Positions 21,266 to 31,879 of a stretch of 64,000 nt of DNA are shown piece after piece (the stretch's first letter is position 1; each line of letters starts with the position of its first letter). The stretch is from Prorocentrum cordatum. Its lineage: Eukaryota; Sar; Dinophyceae; Prorocentrales; Prorocentraceae. The notes beneath the pieces are model-generated. The model saw only the letters and a list, made by a program, of their open reading frames with translations, did no database searches and was not told the DNA's origin. The stretch lies in assembly GCA_963575745.1 (NCBI GenBank), contig CAUYUJ010017635.1:70001-134000 (forward strand), in the 5' to 3' direction. A program made the position numbers and the translations under genes.

Positions 21266-21299
21266 AGCACGAGGTCAACCTGAAGGCGAGGCAGGGACG
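21266..21299 (+). repeat. Right 34-bp direct repeat flanking LINE-1
   Basis: Matches 13891-13924 at 33 of 34 positions. The copia frame continues beyond it (STTSDLGTISQRPKAKAR). Confidence 0.8.
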
Positions 21300-21413
21300 G
21301 CACTCTACGACGTCGGACCTGGGGACGATCAGCCAGCGCCCGAAGGCGAAGGCCAGAAGGGCGTCGAGCCCGAACACCCCGCACTCCAGGATGGCGGAGT
21401 GTCACTTATCGGC
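21300..21413 (+). pseudogene. Copia-1 polyprotein piece right of LINE-1
   Basis: The frame entering through the direct repeat continues as a basic stretch (ISQRPKAKARRASS, PHSRMAECHLSAVD) up to the next inserted element. It joins in frame to the piece before 13924 once LINE-1 is taken out. Confidence 0.55.
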
Positions 21414-21574
21414 GGTGGACAAACCCCCCTTTAGTAAACCTCCCCTTAGTGACAGCGGCCTGGGACCGAAACCGACGGGCCTGGACCCGCAAAAATGACG
21501 GCCGCGACGCCCTCTCGCGATTCGAAAACGGCCAATTCCTCAATCGACGTGTCAGGGTAGGAGGTCTGTCCACC
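21414..21574 (+). mobile_element. MITE-D
   Basis: About 161 bp with inverted ends (GGTGGACAAACCCCCC and GGTCTGTCCACC). A diverged second copy is at 41353-41513. I found no convincing target duplication. Confidence 0.6.
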
Positions 21575-21613
21575 TCCAAATTTCGAAGACGAGAAAGCGC
21601 CATGTACATAAAC

Positions 21614-21725
21614 AGATGGCGCTCCGCGCGAATTTCTTGGATCCGCGCTGGGCAACCCTGGCGGCGCCTCCGGCGCCGCCCCTGGCGCGCTCCGCGCGCC
21701 GGGGATGGGGTCCAGCGAAGGATGG
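21614..21725 (+). repeat. Foldback of the GGCGC hairpin family
   Basis: Starts ATGGCGCTCCGCGCG, has the core GGCGCCTCCGGCGCC and ends in GGGGTCCAGCG. Related to 4371 and 41731. Confidence 0.6.
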
Positions 21726-21782
21726 CGGAAGGTCATCGGAAGAGGGTCCCCTCGGACGGCTCCTGGGAGGACGCAGCGGTCT

Positions 21783-22767
21783 GAAGCTCTACGCAAAGCA
21801 CGATCGAGCTGCGCGAACGCGCACGGCGCATGGACAGGGACAGGAGCCAGCATGGAGCAGCACGAAGTGGAGAGTCACTCGCAATCGCCACGCCCTGAAG
21901 ATCCGTAACCAGACGGAGATCAACCACGGCGAGAACCCGAGCGACCTGCCGTGGATCAACGAGTTTCCTGACGGCCAGGGCATCGGAAACATCACGACGG
22001 AATCCTGGTACGAGCCCGGCGAGCCGAAGACGAGGGACATCAAGCAGGGCGAGCGGAAACGCATCATGGGCGACGTAGCTAACCACGTGCCGGAGCAGAT
22101 CATGTTCACCCGCGACGGCACCGTCGCGAGCAACTTCAACCACCAGAAGCAGACCGACTACCTGACGGAGATTTTCCCCCCGCCGAGGGTGCTCGGCCCG
22201 GGGGCCAAAGCGAAGATCACGGGGGACCTTGCCCTGGACCTCAACACCGGGTGGGACTGCAGAAAAAAGGAGGACCGCATGTGGGCCCTGGCGGAGGTCA
22301 AGAGGAGGAAGCCCAAGGTTGTGGGCCTCACACCGCCATGCCAAATGTTCTGCGCGCTGCAGAACCTGAGCGCCTGCAAACGAACTGAAGAGTGGGAGAA
22401 ACAGTACCGGGAGGCGCTGATGTTGCTCCGATTCGCGATTAGAGTCGCGAAGATTCAGCTGGACGCGGGCCGCCACTTCTACCTGGAGCACCCATGGACT
22501 GCGACGTCATGGGGCCTGGCCGAGATGCGGAAGCTGATGAAGGACCCGAGAGTTCGGAGGATCGTGCTGGACACGTGCGCCTACGGCCAGAAGGACCCCA
22601 GTGGAGAGGGCTTGTTCAAGAAGCCGATGGCGATCCTCACGACGCTGGACTACACGGAGGACCTGCAGAACAAATGCTCGAAAGACCACGACCACGCCAC
22701 GGTCTTCGGCAGCCAGCGGGACACAGAGGGAAAGCTGCAGAAGATCTCCAGGTTGTCGCAGATATAG
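21783..22767 (+). pseudogene. Copia-1 polyprotein: PPCQ methyltransferase-like domain
   Basis: An open frame ending at TAG 22765-22767. Its middle has KVVGLTPPCQMFCALQNL (about 22318-22371), HFYLEHPWTATSWGL (about 22471) and VLDTCAYG. PPCQ followed by a hydrophobic segment resembles motif IV of C5-cytosine methyltransferases, and LEHP sits where the ENV-like motif would be. The other methyltransferase motifs are not evident. From memory, similar PPC-xxF...EHP...SW segments occur in dinoflagellate copia polyproteins. The stop looks like a single change, because the next codons read PPDLVKAMCRVI in the same frame. Confidence 0.6.
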
Positions 22768-23456
22768 CCGCCAGACCTCGTGAAGGCCATGTGTAGGGTG
22801 ATCAACAATAACATCGAGCGGCAAGTCGACGGGCGCAACATCGCGATGGCCATGTGCGAGGCGTCGTCCAGAGGACCCGGAGGTGAGACCTGGGAGACGG
22901 TGGCGAGGCGGATCCACGCGAACCTCGGGCACGCGGACCTGAGGCGCGCGACCTTCGTCCTCCAGCTGGCGAAGGCGAAGCCGGAGCTCCAGGACGCAAT
23001 GAAGCGCGCGATCGAGGCCTGCGACGTGTGTGGTGCCGCGAAGCAGCCACGCTCAACCCCCCCGTCCAGGCCCCCGACGCCCGAGAGCTTCGACATCAAC
23101 GAGGTGGTCAGGGTCGACCTGCTCCTCGTCGATACCACCTGGGACTGCCAGGACAAGCCAAACAACGAGACGACTCCATGCCTCGACATCCTGGATTGAG
23201 GCACTGGGCGGCAAGTCGTGGTCAGGCTCCCCGACAGGGAGAGCGGGGCAATCCGCCGGGCGTGCCGCCAGTTCTGGTTGCGTCTCTACGGACGCCCGAA
23301 GCGCCTCACCAGTGACCAGGAGAAGGGCATCATGCGAGGCGTCTTCGCAGACCGCGCCAGCGCCGAGGGCACCGAGCTCGGCCGGGTGGGCGCGGAGAGC
23401 GAGTACCAGAACTGCAGGGCGGAGACCGCAGGGCAGTTGTGGAAGAGGACATGCTG
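22768..23456 (+). pseudogene. Copia-1 GAG-pre-integrase and integrase core
   Basis: In the same frame as the preceding piece. RRIHANLGHADLRRATFVL with a later CDVCG forms the H-C-C zinc part of copia integrase. VVRVDLLLVDTTWD and RLTSDQEKG supply two likely acidic catalytic residues, and a third Glu lies somewhere after 23370. A TGA at 23197 breaks the frame, and an inserted element ends it at 23457. Integrase would insert the element's cDNA. Confidence 0.7.
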
Positions 23457-23461
23457 ATGCG

Positions 23462-23618
23462 GGATGACGATAAATAAAAAAGGGGAGAGAACAATTGTCT
23501 TAAACAAAAAAAACTGCTATTTCTGCACAGTTTTCCAGCCCGCGGCCGGTTTGTTCTAATCGCCATCCCGGGCGCCGCCGCGTGAACACGACCCCCGGTC
23601 ATTTATTCATCGTCATCC
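23462..23618 (+). mobile_element. Small TIR element inside integrase
   Basis: 157 bp with inverted ends GGATGACGATAAATAAA and the near complement TTTATTCATCGTCATCC. AT-richer than its surroundings. No target duplication seen. Confidence 0.55.
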
Positions 23619-23673
23619 TCCATTACTACCGGATCAGACTCGCCGAGCCGATCCTGAGCAGCGAGGACCAAGG

Positions 23674-23828
23674 TTCGGTCGGGCGTGTCCCCCTACAGGC
23701 GGTTTTTGGACGAAAAATAAAAAATACCCCCCCAAAATGCCCAAAAACAATGCTCAAGACTTGTCAAAAAATCGTTCCCGGACTATTGCTTGACTATTCC
23801 CTCTGTAGGGGGACAGGCCCGACTTAAG
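23674..23828 (+). mobile_element. MITE-A copy inside integrase
   Basis: 155 bp from CGGTCGGGCGTGTCCCCCTA to GGGGGACAGGCCCGACTTAA with a well-preserved inner part. It shows the terminal repeats of the family, but I see no 8-bp duplication here. Confidence 0.82.
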
Positions 23829-23830
23829 AC

Positions 23831-24970
23831 GCTGCCAACTGGGCCGTCAACGAACGAGAGCCAGACATTCGAGCGCGCGGCCGAGGGCCCCCCCTACCCG
23901 AGGACTCCTGCGAGAACAACGGAAACGTGAGCCTGGAGACTGTCTCTCGCCACGCCGCCGGAATAGCGAGGGCGATCGGCATGCGCCCAACGGCTCGGGA
24001 AGCCTACGCCCGGGAGCCCATCCTCGACCGCCTGGACCGCGCTGAGAGCAAGAAGAGCACGCCTTTCAGGGGAGACTGGAAGTCGGGTGACAAAGCCTAC
24101 TTCTCGAGACAGCAAAGGCCCAAGAGGGAAGCCTGGGAGCACTGGCGTGGGCCGGCAACGGTGATTAGTACGACGAAGTCGGGAAAGGCCTGCATGTCCT
24201 ACCAGGGCGGGGTGATCCTCTGTAGCTGCAAGCAGTTACGGGCGGCCACTCAGGCGGAGGTGCAAGCTCGCAAGTTCGTGGCTGAAACTGGAGAAGTCAG
24301 ACAGCCGAAGGGACAGCAGGGCAAGCGCAAGGTAGAAGACATCTCGGATCAACTGGACCCGCTGGACTCGGAGCAGAACCTACGCAACCCGGCCTCGGCG
24401 GACGCGGAGACGACACCTGCTGCGGACAGCGGCGCAGCTGGGGCAGAGCCAGCGAGCAGCGCGGGACACGGCCACGGTGTTCCAGACACCACGCCGCCAG
24501 AAGACGCGGAGGACTCGGAGATGCCAGAGGTGAGCGAGGAGATCCCGATCGTCGATAAGGCCCTAGAGAGGGAGGAGCCAGCAAGCCGGAGGTTCGCTAC
24601 AGAGCGGACCGCCGAAGACGTTTACGCACCAGGCCCCGTGCCAGAGAGGCACGCGACCCCGAAGAAGATGCTGGACAAGACACCGGAGATGCCAATGTCC
24701 GACGGGATAGCCGAATCCACCTACCAGGCCGCCGAGGTGGTCTGCACGTCGGTCAACTGCACGTCGGTCAAGCAGGCGGCGAAGCGGAAGCAGGTTTACT
24801 TGAACGACTTGACGAGTGAGGAGCGGGACCAGTTCATGGAGGCGAGAGACCTGGGGTGGAAGAACATCCTGGCGGTCAAGGCGGTCAGGATCGTGCCCCC
24901 GCAAGAAGCGGATCGCGTCCGACGCGAGAACCCCGATTGGCTTCTGCCGAACCGACACTGTCAGACGTGA
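23831..24970 (+). pseudogene. Copia-1 integrase C-terminal domain and linker
   Basis: Frame 23927-24970. NVSLETVSRHAAGIARAIGM and DWKSGDKAYFSRQQRPKREA with WEHWRGPATVIS fit the C-terminal domain of copia integrase, which binds DNA. An acidic, Ala/Glu/Pro-rich linker follows, then YLNDLTSEERDQFMEARDL at the start of the reverse-transcriptase region. It ends at a TGA (24968) that probably replaced an Arg codon, since the frame continues beyond it. Confidence 0.75.
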
Positions 24971-25963
24971 GAGAAGAAGGACGGTGGCCGTATGGCGAAG
25001 TGCCGCAGAGTTGGCCGTGGAGATAAGGACACAGACCTGACGGAGCTGGATACCAACTCCCCGATGGTGTCGAAGGAGGCCTGGATGATGAGCATGCAGC
25101 TGAACGTCTCTATGGGGTACGACATCGAGCTAGGTGACATCAGCTCGGCGTTCATGAACGGATTTCGCTACCAGCGGAAGCAAGGGCCCCTCTACTGCGA
25201 ACTCCCAGCCGACGGAGTCCCTTGAGCCGAACCGGGGTCCGTCCTGGAGATCCTGGTCTGCGTCTATGGCCTTGGCGACGCCCCCCTCCAAAGGTGCAAG
25301 AGTTTCACGGCAGAGGCCATTCAGGCGAGGCTCAAGGTGAGCTCCTGCGAGCCGTGCTTGCTGTACCTGCACGACGGCGACAAGTACAAAAGGTCCCTGG
25401 CCCTGGCAGTGGACGATACCTGTGGTGGAGGTGACGAGCATTCCCAGCGAGCTATGGAGAAGATCAAGCGAAGGTTTCATTTTGGCAAGTACCAGGACGG
25501 AAAAAAGGACTTCATGGGCAAGCAGCTGGAGCAGCTGCCAGACAAGTCCGTGAAGATCTGCCAGAAAGACATGGTAGAGGAGATCGAGCTCATCAACACT
25601 CTGGCGAACCGCCGAACCATGCCCAACGAGACCTGCAACGAGAAAGAGATCTCTGCGCTCAGGGCGGTGGCAGGATCCCTGAAGTACGTGGGACCAGAGA
25701 CGCGACCCGACCTCAGTGGTCTGGTCTCTTTACAGCAGAATACTTTTCCCAAGCCGAAGGTGGCGGACCTCGTGGAGGGTACCCAGCTCGTGCGCGTGGG
25801 CCAAGATTTCTCACACACGTGCCTCTGGATTCGGCCCATCGGCTTGAAGGACACGGCTATCCTAACCGTGGCGGGCGCCGCCTGGGCGAACGCGAAGGAT
25901 CAGGCCAATGAGGCCGGATGGATCTTCATGACCAGGGACACCCGCATCTGCAGGGGAAGCTAG
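24971..25963 (+). pseudogene. Copia-1 reverse transcriptase
   Basis: Same frame as the piece before it. GDKDTDLTELDTNSPMVS and VSMGYDIELGDISSAFMNG are the conserved start of the copia polymerase (RVT_2). A TGA interrupts at 25223. LYLHDGDKYKRSLALAVDD holds the catalytic VDD, followed by IKRRFHFGKYQDGKKDFMG. RNase H starts at TAILTVAGAAWANAKD. The frame ends at TAG 25961-25963. Confidence 0.8.
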
Positions 25964-26365
25964 GGCAAAATATCGCCACCAGCGTGGCGGTCCCACCGTC
26001 TAGCTCGGAGGGTGCCGAGCTTGTTGGCGGCGGCGACGCTGGGCGTGGACAAGGGCCTCGCGAGCGGTATCTACCCGAGGTCGATGTTCGCTCAGCTGGC
26101 CTTCCTGGGCCTGGCGGCAACGACGGCACCAGAGGCTGGACGGGTATTCCCACTGATCGTGGTCACGGACAGCCAGCGCCTGCACGACCACCTGCACAAC
26201 ACGTCGGCCGGCCCTAGCAAGGACCGGAGGACGGCCCTGGACATCACCATCCTGCGCGAGAGCATGAATGACAGCGAGGCGGGTGTCAGATGGGTGGGTG
26301 GCAAGCGAAACCAGATCACCGATCTCCTTACCAAGAGGAATGGCTGCGCCGACCTACCACGTTGA
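25964..26365 (+). pseudogene. Copia-1 RNase H, C-terminal part
   Basis: The same frame resumes after the TAG and reads AELLAAAATLGVDKG, FPLIVVTDSQRLHDHL and RWVGGKRNQITDLLTKR, the end of copia RNase H, which removes the RNA template. The stop is at 26363-26365. Confidence 0.75.
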
Positions 26366-26716
26366 GTTCTACAGAAGGGAGAGTTCGTGACCGTCGAGAA
26401 AGACCAGGCGCTCAAAATTCGAGAGGAAGAGCGGAAGTCGAGAGTTGCACGACGAGGGCCTTTCGGACGCCTTACGCGCCCGAGTGAAGGGACTGTTGTC
26501 CCGCCTGACCCGACGAGAGCCGAGCATGCATGCCTAACAATCTCAGCCGATTGCTCTCTTTCATGAATTGTTTGCGACTGTTGCGAGAATTGTATTCTTA
26601 GCGCTGCGCGCTCCGTTCGAACGTTTAGAATTCAGCCGTGTCTGAACCGAGGGAGCTTTCTGGAGGCGCGAGGCTGTGGGATAGACTCGTGCCTTGGCAT
26701 CTAGAATTCTGGGGCG
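26366..26716 (+). other. Copia-1 3' untranslated region
   Basis: No coding features. Ends in GAATTCTGGGGCG directly before the 3' LTR, where a polypurine tract would be expected; the match to a typical one is weak. Confidence 0.5.
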
Positions 26717-26893
26717 TGCAAGACGCTCTGAGGTTGTTCTAGTGTGATCAGGGAATGCCGGACCCCCCGAGCCCGAGCCCCTCTTTACCCCTTTTGGTTC
26801 AGCCAGGGGCTTCGGCCCCTTTGGTGCGCCAAGACGTGGTGCTCGTGCTGAAACTGAAAATTGATTGTCCCGAAAAGCTGCCGCTCCACCGCA
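26717..26893 (+). mobile_element. Copia-1 3' LTR
   Basis: Begins TGCAAGACGCTCTGAGG and ends CCGCA; pairs with 4758-4933. The visible divergence between them is clear, far more than between the two duplicated units, so the element is much older than the tandem duplication. Confidence 0.85.
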
Positions 26894-27055
26894 GGTACAA
26901 AGACATAGCCAACACATAATCGAAACATCGTTCCCGAACTATTTTCCCCATATTCTAAGATGGGGTTCTTGTTCCCCATGTTCAAAAGATGGGGTTATTG
27001 TTGTTCTGCGACCGCGCCGGACCACCCCTCCCCTCCTCCCTCTCTGCATTAGACA

Positions 27056-27074
27056 ATGATGATGATGGTGATGC

Positions 27075-27117
<43 letters not shown>

Positions 27118-27229
27118 CATGATGATGATGATGGTCATGATGAAGACCATGGTCTGGTGAGAGTATGTGAGTAGGATGGTGATGGTTAATGATGGATGAA
27201 TATGATGATGCTGATGATGACGATGGTGG

Positions 27230-27265
<36 letters not shown>

Positions 27266-28140
27266 CGATGAGCAGATGATGAGGATATCTCGAGCGGTTG
27301 GCTGGTTCTAGCACTCCTAAAGGGGGGGGGGCGCCAGGAATATTGCACGGCCTCCGTTCGCGCTCAAATGGTGGGGTTGTCTCGGGCGGTTTGCATGGTT
27401 TGGTCCCCAACATCCTCCGCTTTCGGAGCAGAATTTGAGGATGTCTCGTGCGAGGCGCCTCCTAGGGGGGGCCGCCATGGGTATTGCACGGCCTCCGTTC
27501 GCGCCCAAGTGGCGGGGATGTCTCAGGCGGTTTGCCTGTTTTGGTCCCCAGCATCCTCCGCGTTCGGAGAAGATTTGGAGGATGTCTCGAGCGAGGCGCT
27601 CATGTTCGCCCCCCAGGGGGGCCAGATTTTGAGGATGTCTCGATCGGTTTGCCTGTTTTGGTGGCCAGACTTGTGGGCACATATTCTCCCCAGGATGCCA
27701 CAGAAGGCTCCAGCAGGCTTCAGGAGGCCCCAGGAGGCCACATGAGGTCCCAGGAGGCATCAGGAGGCCACAGGAAGATTCAATGGGCCACAGGATGTCC
27801 CAAGAGGCTCCAGAAGGCCCTAGGAAGCTCCAGGAGGCCTCAGGAAGCCACAGGAGGCCCCAGGAGGCCACAGGAAGCGCCAGGAAGCCCAGGCAACAGG
27901 AGGCCCCGAGAGGCCCCAGGAGCAGGAAGCCTCAGAAGGCAACATGAGTGGCTTCAATCCCATATGTTTTATGTATGCTCCTATAGATTGGGCCTCACCT
28001 GGAGCACGAATCCTTGATGCCATACGTATGTTTCTATACATTGGTCCTTCTCCTATGAATGCACTCCTAAATGTTTTACGCCTGTTCCTATAGATTGGGC
28101 CTCCCCTGCGGCACGAGTCCTTGGTGTTTTACGTGTGCGT
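27056..28140. repeat. Composite satellite, block 1
   Basis: In order: (GAT)n with CAT and CTG interruptions (27056-27275); about two and a half copies of a 141-bp unit containing CCTCCGTTCGCGC and CATCCTCCGC (27284-27660); a decamer array of CAGGAGGCCC type (27709-27947); and about three units of roughly 60 bp containing CCTATAGATTGGGCCT (27961-28140). The same order recurs in block 2. Confidence 0.85.
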
Positions 28141-28620
28141 TGTGCGTCGGGACTCACTTATGCTCAAATCCACTCGTGCTCAGGCTCACTCATACTCCGA
28201 CTCGAACTCATCATACTCATACTCAGACTCACTCACACCCAGACTTACGCACACTCAGATAGTCAAACTCACTCGTACTCAGACCCACTCAGACTTAGAC
28301 TCGTACTCACAATACTCATACTCAGACTCACTGGCGTTCGCACCCCAGGGGGGGGTGGGGCAGATTGCGAGGCTGTCCCAGACGCACTTGTGCTCAGACT
28401 CGTACTCATCATACGCATACCCAGATGACTCACTCACACCCAGTCCATACAAATCTATGCACATGTGGGAAGCTCCACGCAGTGAACAATTATTACTTTC
28501 ACCACGCTGGAAGGACAGTCACACCCACAACTCATTCATCGCTTAGACTCGCACTTCACTCAGACTCACTCATGATCTGACTCGCCCTTCCTCACTCAGA
28601 CTCATTCATCGCCTAGGTGT
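28141..28620. repeat. ACTCA-type array
   Basis: Irregular repeats of CTCATACTCAGACTCACTC on the plus strand. Interrupted at 28340-28375 by GC-rich sequence related to the 141-bp unit. Confidence 0.75.
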
Positions 28621-28639
28621 ATCCATCATACGATATGGT

Positions 28640-28909
28640 ATGCTATGTTGTGTTACACTATGCTATGCTATGTGATGGTGATGGTGATGATGCTGATGAT
28701 GACGATGATGATGGTGATTGAAATTCTGATGGTTATGATGATGGTGATGATGATGGTGATGCTGATGATGATAGGGATGATGACAATGCTGGTGGTGATA
28801 ATGAGGACAATATTGATGATGCTGATGCTGATGCGGATGCGGATGCGGATGCGGATGCGGGTGCGGGTGTTGGTGCTGGTGCTGGTGATGATGATGGTGA
28901 TGATGATGC

Positions 28910-28940
<31 letters not shown>

Positions 28941-28978
28941 GATGATGTAGATGTAGATGTAGATCTAGATGTTGTTGT

Positions 28979-29016
<38 letters not shown>

Positions 29017-29915
29017 GCGGAGCAGATTCTGAGGCTGTCTCGAGCGAGGCGCGGGTTTCAACACCCCCAAGGGGGAGCCGCCAGGGGGTATCCCACTCCT
29101 CCGTTCGCGCCAGAATGGCTGGGATGTCTGGAGCGGTTTGCCTGGTTGTGCCCCGAACATCCTCCGCTTTCGGAGCAGATTGTGAGGATGTCTCCAGCGA
29201 GGCGCCCCCAATGGGGGAGCCGCCAGGGGGTATCCCACTCCTCCGTTCGCGCCAAAATGGCTGGGATGTCTGGAGCGGTTTGCCTGGTTGTGCCCCGAAC
29301 ATCCTCCGCTTTCGGAGCAGAGTTTGAGGATGTCTCCAGCGAGGCGCTGGTTATCGCACCCCTGGTGGCACAGATTGGAAGGATGTCTCGAACGGTTTGC
29401 TTGCTTTGCTGGCCAGACTCGTGGGCGTGGATCCTCAGGATGCCACATGACGGGCCCCAGGCGCCCCCACGAGGCCCCAGGAGCAGGAGGCCTCAGAAGG
29501 CCACAGGAGTGGCTCACCCCCCCGGAGTTTTACATCTGTTCCTATCGATTGGGCCTCCCCTGGAGTGCGAATCCTTTGTGTTTACGTATGTTTCTATACA
29601 GTGTCCTACTCCGGCGTATCCACTCCTAAATGTTTTACATAGGTTCATATATACTGGGCCTCCCCTGGGTCTTGAGTCCTTGGCGTTTTACGCGTGTTCT
29701 ATAGATTGCCCTTCTCCTGTGGCTTCAACCCGAAGTGTTTTACGTTTGTTCCTATAGATTGGGCCTCTTCTGGGGCACGAATCCTCCCCAGGAGGCCCCA
29801 TGAGGATCCAGGAGGTTCCTGGAGGCCCCAGGAGGCCACGCGAGGCCCCAGGAGTCCTCAGGAGGCCACAGGAAGCCCCAAGAGGCTACAGGAGGCCCCA
29901 GGAGGCTCCAGGCTC
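28640..29915. repeat. Composite satellite, block 2
   Basis: (GAT)n with GCGGAT variants (28673-29015), nearly three copies of a 142-bp unit (29016-29440; adjacent copies are almost identical), units with CCTATAGATTGGGCCT (29525-29790), and a CAGGAGGCCC decamer array (29791-29915). The poly-Met and poly-His frames over the GAT part are artefacts. Confidence 0.85.
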
Positions 29916-30107
29916 ATGCGCAGAGACGCACTCTTACCACTGAGACTCATCCACACTCCAACTCATTCACACTTAGATTCACTCCCAGACCGTCAATACT
30001 CAAGCCCGTTTCTGTTAGAAAACTCCTGCGCCTCGACGCTCACGGCGGACAGGTCCATGCTAATAGGTGCACGTATGGTGAGCTCCAGGCAGTGAATGTT
30101 GCAACTA

Positions 30108-30152
30108 GGTTTGAACATTCCCCGAGAAAGTAGAAGGACATGCCCGACGTCA
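30108..30152 (+). mobile_element. MITE-A, right-end fragment
   Basis: Contains GTAGAAGGACATGCCCGACG, the family's right terminus, directly followed by a (GGA)n tract. Confidence 0.6.
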
Positions 30153-30495
30153 GGAGGAGAAGGAGGAGGAGGAGGAGGAGGAGGAGGAGAGGACGAGGCG
30201 AAGGAGGAGGAGGAGGAGGGTGAGCAGGAGGAGGAGGAGGAGGAGAAGGAGGAAGAGAGGGGGAGGCGGAGGAGGAGGAGGAGGGAGGAGGAGGAGGAGG
30301 GGAGGGGGAGGAGGAGGAGGAGGAGGAGGAGGAGAGGAGGAGGAGGAGGAGGAGAGGAGGAGGAGGAGGAGAGGAGGGGAGGAGGGAGGAGGAGGGAGGG
30401 AGGGAGGAGGAGGAGGAGGGAGGAGGGAGGAGAGAGGGAGGAGGAGGAGCAGGAGGAGAGGAGGAGAGAGGAAGAGGAGGAGGAGGAGGAGGCGG
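30153..30495 (+). repeat. (GGA)n microsatellite
   Basis: 343 bp of GGA/GAG with GGGA and AAGG variants. Long open frames on both strands over it are artefacts. Confidence 0.95.
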
Positions 30496-30837
30496 CGGCG
30501 AGAGTACGCACTCCCCTCGCGGGCAGGCCGGCCTCGGCGATGGCCTCCGGCGCGCCGGAGGGCCCCGCCGCGCGGGCGGCGCCGGCGGGGAGGCGCCGCC
30601 GGGCGTCGCCCTGCTCGCGGAGCCAGGCCCGCAGAGTGGCCACCTCCGGAGCGGAGGGGCCCAGACCACGACCCCCTCGCGCTGTGAAACCTGCACATGT
30701 TCTCAGGGTGGAGGGCTCAGGGTGAAGTCCGTATTGGCTTTCCCTCCTCCTGCTCCTCCTCCTCCTCCTCCACTTCCTCCTCCTCCTCCTCCTCCTCCTC
30801 CTCCCTTTCCTCCTCCTCCTCCCCCTCTCCTCCTCCC

Positions 30838-31142
30838 TCCACCTCCATCTTCCATACTTTCCGATCTCTGCGCAAGGCGCGGAAGGTGATGCATTGAAAC
30901 TATTGAAAGCCTCAGGAAACGCAGGACAAATCAGCGTTTCACGAAGCGCAGAAGTGTGGAAGGTCAGCACGGAAGGTCTGGAATAATGAGGGCGAGGGTT
31001 GTGAACACTGAACATTTTCTTAGGGTGGAGGGCTCAGGGTGAAATCCACATTGGCTTCTGCACCTCGAAAATGAATCCCTCCTATGATTTACCTTTTGCA
31101 GATTCAAGCCTCGAAAATCCATCGAAACGGCATTTCAGATTT
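30838..31142 (-). repeat. Left arm of a foldback element
   Basis: Inverted copy of 31880-32197 at roughly 90 percent by eye. The arm combines the 170-bp CCTCGCCCTCATT repeat (30838-30995) with about 150 bp that includes GGGTGGAGGGCTCAGGGTGA. A fragment of this second part also lies at 30697-30740. Confidence 0.8.
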
Positions 31143-31879
31143 CACCCTTTCCCTCCACCCGAAGAACATGCTCGGGAAAAGACCGCGACGGGTGGTCTGG
31201 CCGCTTTCAGCCTCCGGGGGCCCTTGCCGACCGTCAAGACACAGCGCAGGATGAGAAGCCGTTCCCGGGGAGTTGGCCCAGACCTCTGGGGGACGCGTCA
31301 TGAACAAACAGAAACAAGGGCTCCCAACTTCGCGCTTCGCGCTGTGCGAAGCGCGAAGTGCGAATAACTTCGCGCTCTCGCGCCGCCTCCGAGGAGAGAA
31401 GAGGAGGACGAGGAGGAATCGGAGCCGAACCGCGAAGCGCGAAGCGCGAATCACTTCGCGCTCTCGAGGGCGCCCTTGAGAAATGACGTCGGGGGTCTGG
31501 GAACATCCAGCTGCTCCAAGTTTCGGGTGTTGCCAGTCGTGCCCCTGGCCCAAGGTGCCCCCAGCTTTTCGCACCATCCGGGGGCCCCCAGGGCCCCCTG
31601 GGCCCCGTGAGGGGCGCCCTGGAGGCCGTCTGGGCCACCCCGAGAATCCTGGGGGTACCTCGGGCCAGGGGTACTTCTGCCATGGCCCCCCGCGAGGTTT
31701 TTGCGATGCGCGGGCCCCTGAGGTCCGCACCACTCCGCCCAGAGCCGCTGGCCGGCGCTCCCGAGGCCCGGCGAGCGCCCCCCGGGGGCCGAGAACGGCC
31801 GGACCCCGCCTGCTCCAATTCTTGTCTGGAGCGTCGGATCTCAGGGGAACCCTCGCCCTCATTCTTCCAGACCTTTCCA
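31143..31879. other. Spacer of the foldback element
   Basis: Contains a CGAAG hairpin element (31311-31482), a CGACGTCGGGGGTCTGGG-like motif at 31486 that also occurs near 44240, and GC-rich sequence without a gene. Short open frames only. Confidence 0.5.
31311..31482. repeat. CGAAG hairpin element, copy 1
   Basis: Starts AGGGCTCCCAACTTCGCGC and ends CGAGGGCGCCCTTG. Its interior is made of TTCGCGC and GCGCGAA blocks that can fold repeatedly. The second copy is at 38309-38473. Confidence 0.7.

Noticed and set aside
28645-28950. Met-rich open frame
   Set aside because: Product of the GAT/ATG microsatellite.
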